Part shown: positions 3,805 to 5,144 of the stretch, one piece after another
Numbering within the stretch: position 1 is the stretch's first letter
How the letters are laid out: the number at the start of each line of letters is the position of its first letter
NCBI GenBank assembly: GCA_030628755.1
Contig: DAOVQH010000199.1
Span: 1 to 5,144 of the forward strand
From: Candidatus Cloacimonadota bacterium
GTDB lineage: Bacteria; Cloacimonadota; Cloacimonadia; Cloacimonadales; TCS61
Length of the DNA: 5,144 bases
Reading direction: 5' to 3'
Notes under the pieces: model-generated
Told to the model about the DNA's origin: nothing
What the model saw: only the letters and a program-made list of their open reading frames with translations
The model's database searches: none
Made by a program: the position numbers and the translations under genes

Positions 3805-5144
3805 TTATTTTTCCAATACAAAAAACAATCGGGTAAAATTTTTGTCTAATATATGCAAATCTCTGTTTATTAGATTTTCTTTGTAACCTATACTATAAAT
3901 TCCTTTAAGTTTGAAATCGGTTCTTTTAATTAATTCTGTGATTTCTTCTACTTTATAGATTTTCTGTTTGTGAATTTCATCAGTTCGTGAATAGAGAAAT
4001 CCTTTTTTTATAAAAAATGTAAGATGGGTTGTTTGAATTGAATAAGTCGGGTCAAAATTACTCTGTTGAATGAAATAACTACCATTTTTATCTTCCATGT
4101 TCACAAATTCATTGAAATTGCGTTCACAATTCTTTTGAGTTGTAAGATCGAAAATGAAAAGTCCCCTTTTAATAAGGGATATGTAAACATTTTTTAGTAG
4201 TTTTTTTATCTGTTCTTTTTCTAAAAGGTAATTTATACTATCGAACAATAGTAACACCATGTCGTAGGTTTCTTCGGGAACTTTAGCTGTCATATCCCTT
4301 TGTAAAAGATTTGGACGAAATGGCTTTTGAGAAGCTATCTTCAGCATTTCTTCAGAAATATCCGAAGCATCTACATGCAAACCTTTTTTCACTAATCTGT
4401 TGGAAATATTAGCTGTTCCACATGCTAATTCCAGTACTCTCTTTGGGTTTTCGTTATGACTTTTGCTAAATTGCTTTAGCAGGAAATTTACCCATTTATC
4501 ATAACTCACGTGAGACATATATTTATCGTAGTATTTTGCAAAGAGAGAATAATTTCTGACTTGTATTTTTTTAGATGGGAAAAGAAGCTTTTCAGCAAAC
4601 CTGATCGCCTGTAATAGACTCTTCTCTGAAGCAATTCCTTTTCCCGCAATATCAAACGCAGTACCATGGTCTACGGAAGTTCGGATAAAAGGTAACCCAA
4701 GTGTTACGTTCACTCCTTCTTCTGTGGAAATCATTTTGAAGGGAATAAGTCCCTGGTCGTGGAAAGCTGAAATGATAAGATCATATTCTGTCGCTTTTCT
4801 GGAAAAGAACATATCAGCAGGAAATGGACCATCAATGTTGATATTTTCCTCAGCCAGTTCATCCAGCACAGATTTAACCAGAATATCTTCCAAACCAAAG
4901 GCACCGCTTTCACCTGCGTGGGGGTTTATTGCGAGCATTGCCATTTTAGGAGATTTTATAATTTTGGAAACCTCTTCATAAATTAGTTTGAGTTTTGTCT
5001 TTTGAATATCTTTTGAAAGAGTTTTGGAAACTTCACTCACAGCTATATGCGTGGTTAATAACGCCAGATTGAAGTAAGGTCCCCAGAAGGACATAATAAC
5101 ATCTTTTGTGCCAGATTTTTTTGCGAAAAATTCAGTATGCCCAA
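3805..5144 (-). CDS. PdxA-type dehydrogenase fused to a SAM-dependent methyltransferase (5' end outside window)
   Basis: One uninterrupted frame carries two enzymes. Residue numbers here count the Met at 5094 as 1, although the frame continues to the window edge with GHTEFFAKKSGTKDVI before it, so that Met is internal. Residues to about 171 are the C-terminal part of PdxA, which oxidises 4-phosphohydroxythreonine with NAD in the DXP-dependent vitamin B6 route. The three metal-binding histidines are present: H16 (TTHIAV), H59 (NPHAGE) and H112 (HDQGL). VNVTLGLPFIRTSVDHGTAFDIAGKG is also intact. After a linker (about 172-180), residues 181-429 form a class I methyltransferase: NYSLFAKYYDKYM, SAM motif LELACGTAN (221-229), acidic D245 in SDISEEML, D267, YDMVLLLFDSINYL (277-290) and terminal RLFFVLEK. 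The methyl acceptor is unknown. The PdxA part could instead be the PdxA2 (phosphothreonate/phosphoerythronate) type. rnhB follows 137 bases downstream. Confidence 0.9.
   Translation of the reverse strand, partial: GHTEFFAKKSGTKDVIMSFWGPYFNLALLTTHIAVSEVSKTLSKDIQKTKLKLIYEEVSKIIKSPKMAMLAINPHAGESGAFGLEDILVKSVLDELAEENINIDGPFPADMFFSRKATEYDLIISAFHDQGLIPFKMISTEEGVNVTLGLPFIRTSVDHGTAFDIAGKGIASEKSLLQAIRFAEKLLFPSKKIQVRNYSLFAKYYDKYMSHVSYDKWVNFLLKQFSKSHNENPKRVLELACGTANISNRLVKKGLHVDASDISEEMLKIASQKPFRPNLLQRDMTAKVPEETYDMVLLLFDSINYLLEKEQIKKLLKNVYISLIKRGLFIFDLTTQKNCERNFNEFVNMEDKNGSYFIQQSNFDPTYSIQTTHLTFFIKKGFLYSRTDEIHKQKIYKVEEITELIKRTDFKLKGIYSIGYKENLINRDLHILDKNFTRLFFVLEK

Noticed and set aside
4724..4981. A + strand open frame of 85 codons opposite the PdxA region
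   Set aside because: It is a shadow of conserved PdxA coding sequence (NPHAGE to HDQG) with no features of its own.

Overview
The window is AT-rich bacterial chromosome (about one third G+C by eye) with ordinary housekeeping content. A diderm is likely: there is a membrane HflK/HflC pair, a lipoprotein with a classical lipobox, and strong Shine-Dalgarno sequences. The low GC, the small palindromic repeats between genes and the overall style would suit an uncultured FCB-type lineage such as Cloacimonadota. That placement is only an impression, because there is no 16S gene or other taxonomic marker here.

Left part, + strand (1-1679): the end of hflK, then hflC one base later, then tadA five bases after hflC. 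The tight spacing, with ribosome sites overlapping the previous gene's end, indicates one operon. HflK and HflC form the membrane complex that controls FtsH proteolysis. TadA makes inosine at the wobble base of tRNA. A hairpin with a short T run follows tadA.

Middle (1680-2360): a 355-base gap without a credible gene. It holds a nested set of four TTCCGAA/TTCGGAA arms that can fold in two alternative ways, plus a 14-base perfect palindrome. A complete tRNA-Ser(CGA) with encoded CCA follows, with its own terminator. After that comes a short direct repeat and the leader of the next gene.

Right part: a single-gene unit for a small secreted lipoprotein of unknown role (2361-3011, + strand) converges on rnhB (RNase HII, - strand). 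A strong terminator lies between them, and its T run contains the rnhB stop codon. Upstream of rnhB on the - strand is the most unusual item. It is a long reading frame, cut by the window edge, in which a PdxA-type dehydrogenase (4-hydroxythreonine-4-phosphate dehydrogenase family) is joined in frame to a class I SAM-dependent methyltransferase. The linker is about ten residues and carries no start codon. The 137 bases between this gene and rnhB carry a palindrome and a three-unit 9-base tandem repeat.

No CRISPR array, insertion sequence, phage gene or obvious defence system is visible. The PdxA-methyltransferase fusion is the best candidate for something undescribed.
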